Source of the DNA: Puccinellia tenuiflora
Taxonomy: Eukaryota > Streptophyta > Magnoliopsida > Poales > Poaceae
DNA length: 64,000 nt
Direction of reading: 5' to 3'
Assembly (NCBI GenBank): GCA_012064385.1
Contig: QRDG01000861.1
Span: 1-64,000, forward strand
The notes beneath the pieces were generated by a model. It did no database searches, was not told the origin of the DNA, and saw only the letters and a list, made by a program, of their open reading frames with translations. Position 1 is the first letter of the stretch. Each line of letters starts with the position of its first letter. Positions 44,801 to 57,006 of this stretch are shown piece after piece. The translations under genes and the position numbers were made by a program.

Positions 44801-46514
44801 GTTGTAGTATATTCATAAGTATGACTATGAATGTGATTCCACAATATGAGACTAAAAGGGGCAAACCAATTTGTTGGCTGTGCTAAGTATTTTAGTGGTT
44901 TATCGTGAAAAGGTTTCATTGATAAAAGAATTGATGGAATAAAATGGAAAAGCTGAAACCTTGCTTGTTTATGTATCAAGTGGCACATATGTAAAGTGCT
45001 ATGTTGGTTAAAACTTGACACATAAAGGAATTAATGATGGTGATCATTGAATTTCGGTTTAGCTTGTCTAAAGAAAAGTAGGATTCAAGAATATAAAATT
45101 TTGTGAGGTTACAAAATAATATTCATGATTTACTTGTCATGTTTCAGAAACAAGACATACCTACGAAACTACAAAGAAGAAATAGAAACCTTAAATACAA
45201 AAGTGACTAAGAGTCATTCTATGTTAAGTTTAAATCACAAAGTAATTGTTGCTTGATTTTGTGAAAGTGATGTTTCACATATTTATTCCTCAAAAGGGGT
45301 TTTGCAGGGAATAAATAAAACTTAAAGCTAGTAAAGTACTAGCGTTTCGTATAAAGAATTCTCGATATTAATCGTTAATTAAGAATTTTGGAAGTGTCCA
45401 AAATATCGAGAAAATACACGAGTGTGATATAATTAAGATATGTGGTGACATATGTTAAGTTAGAGCAGAAACTATTTTCCAAGATCAAAATATGTGGTGA
45501 CATATATTTGAGTGGGAGTTTACAACATCTTGTTTGAGTGAAATGGAGATTTCATAAATGTTGTAAATAAGTCAGGAACCAACGTATAACTTATGAAGTT
45601 AGTTTGAACGTCAAATATCCATGGAGATGGATGTATCTATGGTGGATAGATATGTTTGATAAAGCATTATGTCAAGATGTTTTACCTAAGTAAGATTTTG
45701 AAGGAGTTCAAAATAGAACAAGTGAAGAAAGGTTCATTTGCTTGTGAGAAATAGGTGAAACATTGAGTTGATAACTCAGTACAAAAACGATGGTTGGAGG
45801 ATATGTTAGTGATCGCTATGAATTGTTCATAGGACTAAAACATATAAGAACCATGTGTTTGTATTTGACGATATGTGACCCAAGTTCTTGGTTAGAAGAA
45901 CGTGTTGGAATGAGGAGTCATTTTAACATAAAGATGAGATAATAGAATCTAGAGATTGGTAGACTTGGTTGAAGTCATAAAACCAAACTAGATTGGGGAT
46001 CTCATGATAGCAGAAGCGCAGCGAAAGCATGATCGAAAATATCGAAGTGACTTTATAGCACTGTCGATTTGTGAGTCTACAACATATAGGAGTATATGAT
46101 TAATTCAAGGATTAAAAGATATAATATTATGGTTTGAGAAATTTTGTTTCAAGATTGAGTGAGTTCCGGGTGCACATGCTATGTGAAAGTTCCTTTTGAC
46201 TGATCATACGTCATGTAGGCATAAAAGGGAAACGAAAATCTCACTCTCTAACCAAATATATTATATTCATCATGTGATGATGTGAATTATAATGTGATGA
46301 TAATAGGTTTATCATGAGATGATAAAGTAATGTCAAATTAGGTGACATTGACGTTTTGCAAAGAACATAAAGAACTGTATAGTACAGAGCACGGACAGAA
46401 CCTCTTCCATGAGCAAACATGATCAGCACTAAGACTCCATGAGTGTTAGACACCATGAGTGTAGGGTCGAGAAAATGTAAACTAGATTATTGACTCCAGT
46501 GCAAGTGGGAGACT
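41891..46514 (+). other. Angela-like internal region without coding capacity
   Basis: 4.6 kb, AT-rich, with no frame above about 100 codons that shows a domain. The first 1.5 kb is the leader typical of this group ('cacgtgatgatcgg' occurs twice). From about 43450 to 46480 the sequence looks like scrambled remnants with many 'tatgtggtgacata' type repeats (45440 and 45490). It ends in the polypurine tract at 46504-46514. Confidence 0.75.
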
Positions 46515-48346
46515 GTTGGGAATATGCCCTAGAGGCAATAATAAAATGGTTTATTAGCATATTCATGTTTATGATAATAGTTTATTATCCATGCTATAAT
46601 TGTATTAACCGGAAACATAATACATGTGTGGAATATAAACAACCAGTTGCCCCTAGTAAGCCTCTACCGGACTGGTTCGTTAGTCAAGAGATGGTTAAAG
46701 TTTCCTAACCATGGACTTGTTACAGTCACTTGATAACAGAGTCATATCATTAGGAGTAATGATGTGATGGACAAGACCCGATATTAAAGAGTTGCAATTG
46801 ATCGTGTCACACAAGTTTCATTGCCAACACTTTTAGTATGCCAAGTATAGTTTCCTTAGACCATGAGATTATGTCACTCCCGTTTACCGGAGGAATGCTT
46901 TGTGGACATCAAATGTCACTTCGTAACTGGGTGATTATAAAGGTGGCTTTCAGGTATCTCCGATGGTATTTGTTGGGTGACATGAATCAAGAGTGGGATT
47001 TGTCCTTCCTTGTGACGGAAAAGATATCTCTGGGCCCTCTCGGTAATATAGCATCAGAAAGGTTGCAACCATGTGATTAAGTGTTAATCACGGAGATCCT
47101 ATATTATGGACGAGTAAAGAGAATTTGCCAGGTAACAAGATGAAACTAGATATGGAGATATCGACGATCGAATCTCGGGCAAATTAAATATCGGTGAGAC
47201 AAAGGGAATCGTATACGAGATTAAGAATCTCCGGCATCGTGGTTCAATCGATAAGGAACTTCGTTGAATATGTAGGAGTCAATATGGGCATCCCGGTCCC
47301 GCTATTGATTATTGATATGATCATGTCTGCATGTTCTCGAACCCGTAGGGTCACACACTTAACGCTCCGATGTAGCTAGGGTTAGTGATGAGATAATTGA
47401 TGGTATGAACGAATGGTGATTCGGAGTCTCGGATAGGATCCCGGACATCACGAGGAGTTCCGGAGTGGTCCGGAGAATAAGATTCATATAAGGAAAGTGG
47501 TTTCCGGAGGTATCGGAAAAGTTCCGGGATTTTCTGGAAGGGTTCCAGAATATTCTAGAAGGTTCTAGAGGAGTCTAGAAGTGGGTCCCATAGGAGTATG
47601 GGGCTCACATGGGATAAAGGGGTGGTGGACTGGCCTAAAGGGCCAGCCGCACCACCTGCCCCAAAGGGGCCCATGCGGGCTGAAGGCCCAAGTGGGGGGG
47701 CGGCCAAAACCCTAGGGGGCTGGCTTGGGGGCCAAGCCTCCCCAGCCGCTGGCCACCTATATAAGGAGGGGCTGGGGGAGGGCTGCCGCACCCCTGGAGC
47801 TCCCTCCTGCCCTAGCCGCCGCACCCCTCCCCTGCCGCACCACCTCCCCTTGGCGCCACCCCTCCCCGTAGGGCTGCCGCCATCTCCTCCACCAAAGTTG
47901 CTGCACCACCCCTAGCCATAGGGCTGCTGCACCCTGCCCTCCTCTCCCTCTCCTCTTGCTTGGCTTGGCGAAGCCCTGCTCGTGGAGACTACACCATCAA
48001 CGCCACCACAACCGTCGTGGTGCCGAGATCCATCTAGCCACGTCCTCCTCGCTTGCAGGATCAAGGAGAGGACGTCTACATCGAGCCGTACGTGTGGATA
48101 CCGCGGAGGTGCTGCCCGTTGTGGCACTTCATCGGATTGGATCTTCGAGGAAATATATCTCCTCGCGACTAGATGAGTCTAGTTGCGGGGATCGACTAGC
48201 CAACCCCTGCACCGACAAAACGCGTTTGTTCGATCTTCAAGGGTAAGAGATTGGATCTCACCTTCGCTACCTTCGTCTAATAGATCTAGATCCTTGGGGT
48301 TTCTTCCGCTTGTTTCGTAGGAAAATTTTTGTTTTCTATGCAACGA
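46515..48346 (+). repeat. Angela-like LTR, copy 2
   Basis: About 1.83 kb, nearly identical to copy 1 apart from about a dozen substitutions visible in the first 1.1 kb and two small deletions in the GC-rich part. TATA box TATATAA is at 47758-47764. Confidence 0.9.
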
Positions 48347-48355
48347 CCCCTTCAG

Positions 48356-48367
48356 TGGTATCAGAGC
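48356..48367 (+). promoter_or_regulatory. Primer binding site, Angela-like copy 2
   Basis: TGGTATCAGAGC again follows the LTR, showing that what lies to the right is a second 5' internal region and not host DNA. Confidence 0.88.
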
Positions 48368-49877
48368 CTAGATCTATTCGTAGATGTTGGTGCGATTAGA
48401 ACACAAGGAGTTGTGGGCGTTGATATTTTATGTTGCTACCTTCTAGCGTGCACTTTGCGTCTTTGCGGTACTGTGAGATTGAAGCGGCCCGGACCAACTT
48501 TACTCGTCCATGCACGAGAGACCGGTTCCACGATTGACATGCAACTTGTTTTGCATAAGTGGCTGGCGGGTGTCTGTTTCTCTTGCTTTAGTGAAGATGC
48601 AATTTTCAATGGAAGGCCTTTCAAAAGGATGAGTAAATAAGCAACTACTATATCACCGTTGTGGTTTTGCGTAGATTAGAACGGTTCTATCTCGTTGACC
48701 CAAGCCACGTAAAAATTGCATAAACAAAGTAGAGTACGTCTAACTTGTTTTTGCAGAGGGGTTCATGTGATGTGGTATGGCCAATATGTGATTTGTGATA
48801 ATGTATGCAATGATCATGTTTGTAATCTTTCGCGACTTGCATGTCATCGAGTACGGCAACCGGCAGGAGCCATATGGTTGTCTTTTATTTTATGTGACCT
48901 GCGTGTCATTGAATCACCATGTAATTGCTTTACTTTATTGCTAAGAGTAGCATTAGTTGTAGTTGCAATAGTTGGTGGACAACCAAGGTGATGGCGCCAC
49001 GATGATGGAGATCATGCCGGTGATGGAGATCATGCTAGTGCTTTGGAGATGGAGATCAAAGGCACAAGAAGAAAGGCCATATCATATCACAATTATGAAT
49101 TGCATGTGATGTTAATACTTTTTATGCACCTTATTGTTATGCTTAGATATGATCGCGACGGTAGCATGATAAGGTGATCTCTCACGTTAATATCAAGATG
49201 TGTTCTTCCCTAGTATGCACCGTTGCCAAAGTTCTTCGTTTCGAAGCACCACGTGATGATCGGGTGTGATAGATTCTACGTTCGCATACAACGGGTGTAA
49301 GCCAGTTTACACATGCGAAAATACTACGGTTTACTTGACGAGCCTAGCATGTACAGACATGGCCTCGGAACACAAGAACCGAAAGGTTAAACACGAGTCA
49401 TATGGATGATATGATCAACATGGTGATGTTCACCATTGAAGCTACATCATCTCACGTGATGATCGGTTGTGGTGTAGTGGATTTGGATCGTGTGTCACTA
49501 AACAACCAGAGAGATGTTGAGTTTAGTGGGAGTTCATTAAGATGAACTGAAATTATCATAAATCAAAAGTCCAGATGTCTTTGCAAAAATCCTTGTAGAT
49601 CATGGCCGACTACGGTAGTCTGTTCGTTGCTGAAAAACTGCGTCTCGATGGGTCAAATTTGTTGAGTAGTACCTGCGTCCTGAAAGAAGTCCTACACACC
49701 AATGCTCAGCTCTACGTGCTAGAAGAACCAATAGGAGATAAACCCAAATATTTCTGCAAGCAATGAAGAGTACATGGAGTGGTTTTGAACCACCTACTTG
49801 AAAAGTCAAGTGGATGATGTGCACCTTCATGAATTCTGACCTAAGTAGACAATTCAAGAACTTGACTACAATGGACA
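48368..49877 (+). other. Second, truncated Angela-like internal leader
   Basis: It matches 41891-43401 and stops at 'gaacttgactacaatgga' (49877). Past that point the first copy reads 'gattgtagatg' while this one enters the SIRE-like gag. No coding sequence. Confidence 0.82.
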
Positions 49878-51206
49878 ATTCTATGTTAAGGCTTTGGAAG
49901 CAAGCCTTGTAGAAAAAGGAAGGATTGAAAGAGAGGATGCGAATGAGAAAGCATCTTTAGAGGTGACTCTTGAGGAAGAGCAAGAGACTCGGGCTTCTCT
50001 TTAGGAGAAACTCGAATCTATTGAGGAGTATCATAATGAAATAATTGCTAAACTCATTAAAGAACGTGACCATGCTCATGCTAAATATAAAGTCACGAAA
50101 AAGGAAAATGCTAGCTTTAAGGAAGAGCTTGCCAAGTTGTCTTCTTACATTCCTAATGTTAATGATGCTTGTGCTACTAACTCCACTTCTTGTGAAGTAT
50201 CTATTTGAAGGAGAATGTTGAGTTAAGGGCTCAACTTGAGTTGCTAACTAGCAAGTATGGGAAATTGGAAGAAAGTCATGAAAAGCTATCTAGCTCTAAT
50301 GACGATCTTCTAGCATCCTATGCTAGTCTAAAGTTAGCTCATGAGGCTATCACTACCAAGGTAACATCTTGTGAGCCTCATGTGGATAATAGCACAACTT
50401 TAACTAAAAATGCTATATTGCCATGTGCTAGTCCTAATAGTTCATCCACTCACAATGTTGGTACCTCTTGTGATGAATTACTTACTTTGCCTTGTTGCTC
50501 TAATAATGATGCATCTACCTCCTCTAGTACTTGTGTTGTCACTAACCATGTAGAGAAAAGAGGAGAGCTTAAGGCCCAAGCCACTTCTATGACGAAAGGC
50601 TTGGAAAAGCGTCATGAAGGGAAGAGTGCACTTGACAACATGTTGAGTGTGCAACAATCCCCCAATGACAAGAGTGGACTTGGATTCAACTCCAACAACA
50701 AGAACAAGTCCAAGATTGATAAGAAGAAGGGCCAAGAACAAGTCAAGAATTCGGCCAAGATTACTTGCTTCAAGTGCAAGATTGAAGGGCACCATGTTAG
50801 GGATTGCCCAATGAAGAAGAAGCCTCTTAGTGAGAAGCAACTAGGGAAGCGGCCTCTTGTTCAATCTCATGCTCAACCACGAGTTGAACAAAGGCCACCT
50901 CCTAAGAAGACTCAAGTCAATGCTCCTCAAGTTGAGGAGCCTATTAAGAAGAAAGAGAAGAGTCGATGTTGCTACCTTTGCCGTGGCAAGGGTCACTTTG
51001 CTTCTTCGTGCACCATTGGTAACCTATCCAACCCCATCTTAATTGATGATGTTTACTCTCTTGGGAAGGATAGGGTTGGCAATGTGTTTGCCAAATATGT
51101 GGGAACTCAAAGTGGTGTCAAGAAAAGAACCATTTGGGTTGCCAAGCCTATTGTGACTAACCTCTTAGGACCCAACTTGGTTGGGGACCAACAAGCTTCA
51201 ACTTGA
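49878..51206 (+). pseudogene. SIRE-like Copia gag, C-terminal two thirds
   Basis: This would encode the nucleocapsid part of Gag. It begins mid-protein (LEASLVEKGRIERED, coiled-coil-rich), with a stop near 50002 and a frameshift near 50203, then an open frame 50205-51206. It carries two CCHC zinc knuckles, CFKCKIEGHHVRDC and CYLCRGKGHFASSC, both with the correct C-x2-C-x4-H-x4-C spacing. The tail KKRTIWVAKPIVTNLLGPN is typical of Maximus/SIRE-type Gags. The N-terminal third and the rest of pol are absent. Confidence 0.82.
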
Positions 51207-51567
51207 TCAATAGGTGTTGTTGGAGGACATTGGAGACTTGGCTATCTTTGAAGAATTAAGGGATCTTCATGATTATTATTTCATCAAGCCAAGTCAATTG
51301 GATTATATTGCCATATCTCATATCCTATGTTCCTCCTTGCGGTAACTTGTATTTAAATTATATATACATTGAAAGTTGCTTGCTCCCTTGCATGTGTTAG
51401 TTTTGTTCCTAGCATGTGCTTGTATATGATATGCTACTTTCCTACTTGTCATGTTATTCAAGATTATGTATGTTAGTTGTGTATCATGTATGTGTAACTT
51501 TGTGTTGAGTCTTATTGGATCTTGTGTTGATTTCAATTGGCTCTTTTGAGAGATTAATGGACTATCC
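51207..51567 (+). other. SIRE-like sequence after gag, no coding frame
   Basis: About 360 bases of AT-rich spacer between the gag stop and the minus-strand Copia LTR stub. The protease/integrase part of this element does not appear. Confidence 0.6.
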
Positions 51568-51783
51568 CGTTTATATTCCACACATGTATTTGTTTCCGAT
51601 TAATACAATTCTAGCATGGATAATAAACATTTATCATGAACAGGAAATATGATAAATAATAAACTTTATTATTACCTCTTTGGCATATTTCCAACAGTCT
51701 CCCACTTGCACTAGAGTCAGTAATCTAGTTTACACTTTTAGCAATCTAACACCCATGGCCTCCTGGCGCTGATCATGTTTTGC

Positions 51784-54700
51784 TCATGGAAGAGGTTTAG
51801 TCAACGGGTCTGCCACATTCAGATCCGTGTGCACCTTGCAAATCTCAATGTCTCCATCTCGGACATTCTCACGCAAATTGTGAAATCGGCGCTTGATATG
51901 CTTTGTGTTCTTGTGTGAAGTTGGCTCCTTGGCAAGAGCAATTACACCTGTATTATCACAGTACAGGGCCAACGGTCTTGATGCACTTGGAACCACACCC
52001 AGCTCGGAGAGGAACTCCTTCATCCAGACTGCTTCACTTGCTGCCGACGAGGCTGCCACATATTCCGCTTCTGTTGAAGATTTCGCCACCACGCTCTGTT
52101 TGGAACTCCTCGAACTCACAACGCCACCATTTAGAATAAACACGTATCCGGACTGAGACTTAGAATCATCCTGATCTGTGTCCTAACTAGCATCGACGTA
52201 ACCCTTTACGACAAGCTCTTGGTCACCTCCATATACGAGAAACATTTCCTTAGTTCTATTCAGATACTTAAGGATGTTCTTGACAGCTGTCCAGTGTTTC
52301 ACTCCTGGATCACTTTGGTACCTGCTAGTCAAACTTACAGCATGGCACGCATCTGCTCTAGTACACAGCATGGCATACATGATATAGCCTATGCCTGAGG
52401 CATAGGGAACCTTGTTCATTGTCTCTCTATCTTCTGTTGTTACTGGACTTTGAGTCTTACTCAAAACCTTTCCTTACAACATTGGTAAGAACCCCTTCTT
52501 CGAATTTTCCATTCTGAAGCTCTTCAGAACCTTGTCAAGGTATGTACTCTGTGAAAGCCCTATTAGGCGTTTTGATCTATCTCTGTAGATTTTAATGCCT
52601 AAAATGTACGCTGCTTTGCCAAGGTCTTTTATTGAAAAACTCTTATTCAAATAAGTCTTTACACTTTCAAGTAGTTCTATATCATTTCCAATCAATAATA
52701 TGTCATCCACATATAGTATCAGAAATGCTACAAAACTCCCACTCACGTTCTTGTAAATACAGGCCTCTCCATAAGTTTGACAAATCCAAACCCTTTGATC
52801 ACTTCATCAAACCGGAGATTCCAACTCCACGATGCTTGCTTCAGTCCATAAATGGATCTCTGAAGTTTGCATACTTTGTTAGCATCCTTAGGATCAACAA
52901 AACCTTTAGGATGCACCATGTATGTCAAGGGTTTCTCGAGACAGATGCCATCGAGTGACTTGAATGCGCGGAGCAAGGCGACATAGGAATCACAAGGGGG
53001 TCGACACACACGAGTTTACCCAGGTTCGGCCCCTCGTTGCGAGGTAAAGACCTACTCCTGCTAGATTGTATTGGATTGATGGGGTGTACAAGGTGTGCCA
53101 ATGGCGGGTTGCGCAGGAGCGTAGATCGGCTCTGGCGCAAAGTGTCTAGGAGGTGGAAAAGGGATCTCTCTCCCTTAGGGTTTCCCCCTAGCCGCCCTTA
53201 TATACCGAGTCGGCTAGGGTTTACAAGATGTATCCGGGTCGGTTTTGAGCTTATCCTACGGCTGTCGACGAAGCTAGGTTACTTGGAGCGCAATCTTCAT
53301 CTCCACCGCCATCTTCTACCGAACCCGGACCTGAGTCGAGTTGGCCCACCGGGTTGCGGGCTTGGCCTCCCCCTGATGTGATCCTCCGAGTGGGCCGTTG
53401 GGCCACCCGGGTCTTGTGGTCCAACCCGCACGTCTGGGCCTACCCGGTTGGGTATTCCCCCATGAATGTACAACTCTTCCTTAATATGACCATTAAGGAA
53501 CGCGGTCTTGACATCCATTTGCCAAATTTCATAATCACAAAATGCGGCAATTGCTAACATAATCCGAACAGATTTCAGCATCGCTACAGGTGAGAATGTC
53601 TCATCGTAGCCAACTCCTTGAATTTGTCGGAAACCCTTTGCGACAAGTCGTGCTTTGTACACGGTGACATTTCCGTCAGCGTTTGTCTTTCTTTTGAATA
53701 TCCATTTGTTCTCAACGGCCTTGCGGTCGTTTGGTAAGTCCACCAAAGTCCATACTTGATTTTCATACATGGATTCCATTTCGGATTTCATGGCTCCTAG
53801 CCTTTTAACGGAGTCAGGGCTCATCATCGCTTCCTCATAACTCGCAGGTTCATCATTGTCTAACAACATGACACTCATGACGGGGTCGTACCGATCAGGG
53901 GCGGTACGTTCCCTCGTTGACCTGTGAGGTTCAATAGCAGCCTTGACCGGAGCAGTATGATCTCCATCATTTGCTTCTTCTTCAGGTGGCGATGGCTGCT
54001 CTGGAACATCTTCCAGCTCTGCGCTACTCGGCATCTCAAGAATATGTTCGATAACCTCATCAAGCTCTACTTTCCTCCCACTCACTTCTTTCGAGAGAAA
54101 CTCCTTATCTAGAAAGGAACCATTCTTGGCAACAAAAATCTTCCCTTAGTTCTGTGGTAGAAGGTATACCCAATAGTTTCCTTAGGGTATCCTATGAAGA
54201 TGCATTTTTCCGACTTGGGTTCGAGCTTATCAGGTTGAAGTCTTTTCACATAAGCATCGCAACCCCAAACTTTAAGAAACGATAACTTCGGCTTCTTGCC
54301 AAACCATAACTCATATGGAGTCGTCTCAACGGATTTTGATGGTGCCCTATTTAATGTGAATGCGGTTGTCTCTAATGCATAGCTCCAAAAAGATAGTGGC
54401 AGATCGGCAAGAGACATCATATATCGCACCATATCCAATAAAGTATGATTACGACGTTCATACACACCATTACGCTGTGGTGTTCCGGGCGGCGTGAGTT
54501 GTGAAACAATTCCACACGTCTTTAAATGCATACCAAATTCATAACTCAAATACTCACCTCCACGATCAGATCGGAGAAATTTTATTTTCTTGTTACGATG
54601 ATTCTCTACTTCACTCTGAAATTCTTTGAACTTTTTGAACGTGTCAGACTTGTGTTTCATTAAATTAATATACCCATATATACTTAAATCATTAGTGAAG

Positions 54701-55984
54701 GTCAAGAAATAATGATATCCACCGCGTGCTGTAACACTCATTGGACCGCACACATCGGTATGTATGATTTCTAACATGTTTGTTGCTCTCTCCATCGTGC
54801 CGGAGAAGGGTGTTCGGGTCATCTTGCCCATGAGGCATGGTTCGCAAGTTCAAATGATTCGAAATCAAGTGAATCCAAAAGTCCATCAGAATGGAGTTTC
54901 TTCATGCGTTTTGCACCAGTGTGATCCAAACGGCAGTGCCAGAATTATGTGGTATTATCATCATTCAGTTTACATCTTTTGGTATCAACGTTATGAACAT
55001 GTGTATCACTACTATCGAGATTCAACAGAAATAAACCATTCATCTCAGGTGCATGACCATAAAAGATATTATCCATATAAATCGAAACACCAAAGTTTTC
55101 TGACTTAAATGAATAACCGTCTCGCAATAAACAAGATCCAGATACAATGTTCATGCTTAACGCAGGCACCAAATAACAATTATTAAGGTTTAAAACTAAT
55201 CCCGAAGGTAGACGTAGAGGGAGTGTGCCGACAGCGATGACTTCAACTTTTGATCCATTTCCGACGCGCATCGTCACCTCGTCCCTCGCCAAGCGTCGTC
55301 TATTCCGCAGCTCCTGTTTCGAGTTACATATATTAGCAACTGAACCAGTATCAAATACCCAGGTGCTACTACGAGCACTTGTTAAATACACATCAATAAC
55401 GTGTATATCACATATACCTTGTTTGACGTTGCCAGCCTTCTTGTCTGCCAGATACTTGGGGCAGTTGCGCTTCCAGTGTCCAGTTCCCTTGCAGTAGAAG
55501 CACTCAGTATCAGACTTAGGGCCCTTCTTTGACTTCCTCGCAGGCGCGTCAGCTTGCTTTCCGCCCTTCTTGAAGTTGTCTCTCTTGCCCTTTTTCTTGA
55601 AACTGGTGGTCTTGTTGACCATCAACACTTGATGCTCCTTCTTGATTTCCACCTCCGCGGTTTTTAACATTGCAAAGAGCTCAAGAAGAGTTTTCTCCAT
55701 CCCTTGCATATTATAGTTCATCACGAAGACTTTGTAGCTTGGTGGAAGTGATTGGAGAACGCGGTCAATCCCCAACTCATTGTGAATCACGACACCCAGC
55801 TATGCCAGACGATCACCATACCCAGACATTTTGAGCATGTGTTCACTGACGGAGCTGTTCTCCTCCATCATATAGGTAAAGAACTTGGAGGAGGCCTCAT
55901 ACCTCTCCACCTTGGCTTGAGTCTGAAACATTGCCTTCAGATCATTAATCATCTGATGAACGCCATGGTGCGCAAAACGCTTTT
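51784..55984 (-). pseudogene. Copia gag-pol polyprotein, degenerate
   Basis: In reading order: Gag end (FTYMMEENSSVSEHMLKMSG, then LQSLPPSYKVFVMNYNMQGM), zinc knuckle CFYCKGTGHWKRNC, protease active site in WVFDTGSVANIC, pre-integrase HRLDHTG-like segment near 54930, integrase with HTDVCGP, LRSDRGGEYLS and ERRNHTLLDMVR, reverse transcriptase (WKNK-type NKWIFKRK, WQMDVKTAFLNGHI, then LYVDDILLIG with catalytic DD), and RNase H (KSSTEAEYVA, LYCDNTGVIALA, HIKRRFHNLR). At least three frameshifts (near 54900, 54120, 52745) and three in-frame stops (55797-55799, 52471-52473, 52180-52182) disable it. Catalytic residues are otherwise intact, so decay is mild. Confidence 0.92.
52923..53465 (-). mobile_element. 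Solo LTR of the Gypsy2 family
   Basis: 543 bases flanked by the duplication ATGTA (52918-52922 and 53466-53470), splitting the Copia reverse transcriptase just after ...NGHIKEELY. On the minus strand it starts TCATGGGGGAATACCC and ends CTTGACA. It shares 'ccgggtaggccca', 'gaggggccgaacctgggtaa' and overall layout with the Gypsy2 LTR at 55985. TATA box (minus) is at 53198-53204. The first base pair is TC instead of TG. Confidence 0.85.
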
Positions 55985-57006
55985 TGATGGGGGGATACTT
56001 TCCGGGTAGGCCCATGGAGCCAGAAGATGGACCCGCCAAGACCAAGGAGGCCCAAGCTGGGTTACACTTCAAGCAACATGGGCTGGACAAGGAACAAGTC
56101 GGCCAGCCCGTTACGAATTAGCATAAGAAAAACGACGCGTCAGAGACTGGAGTCCAAATACAACCCGGAGTACCAACTTGGAAGGTGAAGACCTAGAGTA
56201 GGACTCCGTGTTCATGTGTAACTCGGCATAAGCTGTAAGTCCAGGGACCCGGCCACTTTATAAGGAGGGCCCTGGACCTTAGATCGATAAGCTCTCAAGT
56301 CACACAATCCCGTAGTCGCCAACTCTCAAGTTAGAGGAGTCGGAACGTTGTAATCGAAATCAGGTCTAAAGCAATAAAGAACAAGCAGGAAGTAGGTCTT
56401 TACCTCTATTCAGAGGGGCCGAACCTGGGTAAACTCTTTGTCCCCTCATCGAGATTAATCAACTCCTGTGTCCTAGTCGCCAATGGCCCCACAACCCCAC
56501 GACAGTTGGCACCCACCGTGGGGCCGGTGATGAAAGGAGTCGAGATCATGGGAGAAGCTCGCCATCGGCAGGTTCTACACCAACCAGTACGGCGAGACCA
56601 AGATCGACGACTATGGGTGGAGCCCGAAGATGGATGAAGTTGAGGAAGGCTACCAGCTCATCTTCGGCAAGATCAACATGTGCAACATCTCAGGTAACCG
56701 TGTTAATGAGTTGGATTCTGTTTCAGAGGCAAGAGCTATGATTGAGTCCGATGGAGAGGAGTCCGTTGGTACATCACAAGTCGACATAGTTGTTCAACAA
56801 AAGGAGCCGGAGATGCTGCCAGAGCCGGGTTCAGAGCCAGATTACGATGCAGATTAAGAATCAATTTTACCATTATTTGAAGATCGACTCAGATATGGAA
56901 TCGAGGAGGAGTACGTGCAGTCACCAATACGTCCACATCACGTTGGAGTGTACATGTCCGGACCTAACAACGGTGGCGAACGTGGTGGAGGGAGTCAGTT
57001 TGACCC
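55985..57006 (+). mobile_element. Gypsy2: Tat-type Gypsy, 5' LTR and start of the internal region
   Basis: The 5' LTR spans 55985-56504 (TGATGGGGGGATAC to CACGACA, 520 bases) and the primer site GTTGGCACCCACCGTGGGGC follows at once. TATA-like TTTATAAG lies at 56257-56264. The internal region (56525-57006) has only short frames, one reading MDEVEEGYQLIFGKINMCNI, with no recognisable domain. It is interrupted by E2 at 57006. It lies in the gag of the minus-strand Copia. Confidence 0.8.
56505..56524 (+). promoter_or_regulatory. Gypsy2 primer binding site
   Basis: GTTGGCACCCACCGTGGGGC directly after the LTR end is one mismatch away from the common 'ttggcgcccaccgtgggg' site of Tat-type grass elements. 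Confidence 0.75.

Larger units (their letters stand above)
39988..49877 (+). mobile_element. Angela-like Copia, tandem LTR-internal-LTR-internal array
   Basis: Two LTRs (39988-41869 and 46515-48346), both opening TGTTGGGAATATGCCC, are each followed by the Met-tRNA primer site TGGTATCAGAGC and the same leader. The first internal region is 4.6 kb and ends with the polypurine tract 'aagtgggagac' before LTR two. The second internal region matches 41870 to about 43400 and then stops at 49877. The two copies differ by few substitutions, so the arrangement is recent. No gag or pol coding survives, which makes it a non-autonomous derivative. The left flank is ATAAG; the right end is lost. Confidence 0.85.
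27222..51567 (+). mobile_element. SIRE/Maximus-like Copia retrotransposon, multiply interrupted
   Basis: The LTR start TGAAAGAGCATGG at 27222 follows the candidate duplication ACCCT (27217-27221). The LTR runs to 28980, is split by E1, resumes at 39661 and runs to 39987, where the Angela-like array begins. After the array, gag with two zinc knuckles (49878-51206) and a short spacer follow, then a minus-strand Copia. The LTR end, primer site and first part of gag are missing, so a deletion accompanied or followed the Angela insertion. Linking the LTR to the gag rests on order, orientation and the gag type. Confidence 0.72.
51568..55984 (-). mobile_element. BARE/Angela-type Copia, minus orientation, both ends truncated
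   Basis: The 3' LTR is reduced to about 128 bases (51569-51696, read as TGTTGGAAATATGCC on the minus strand), followed by the polypurine tract (51697-51710). The polyprotein runs in Copia order gag-protease-integrase-reverse transcriptase-RNase H from 55984 to 51784, with frameshifts and stops. A 543-base solo LTR sits in the reverse transcriptase. The 5' end is cut at 55984 by Gypsy2. Confidence 0.88.

Noticed and set aside
39988..46514. Reading this as one ordinary complete Angela element ending at the second LTR
   Set aside because: The second LTR is followed by a primer site and 1.5 kb of repeated leader, not by host sequence with an ATAAG duplication.
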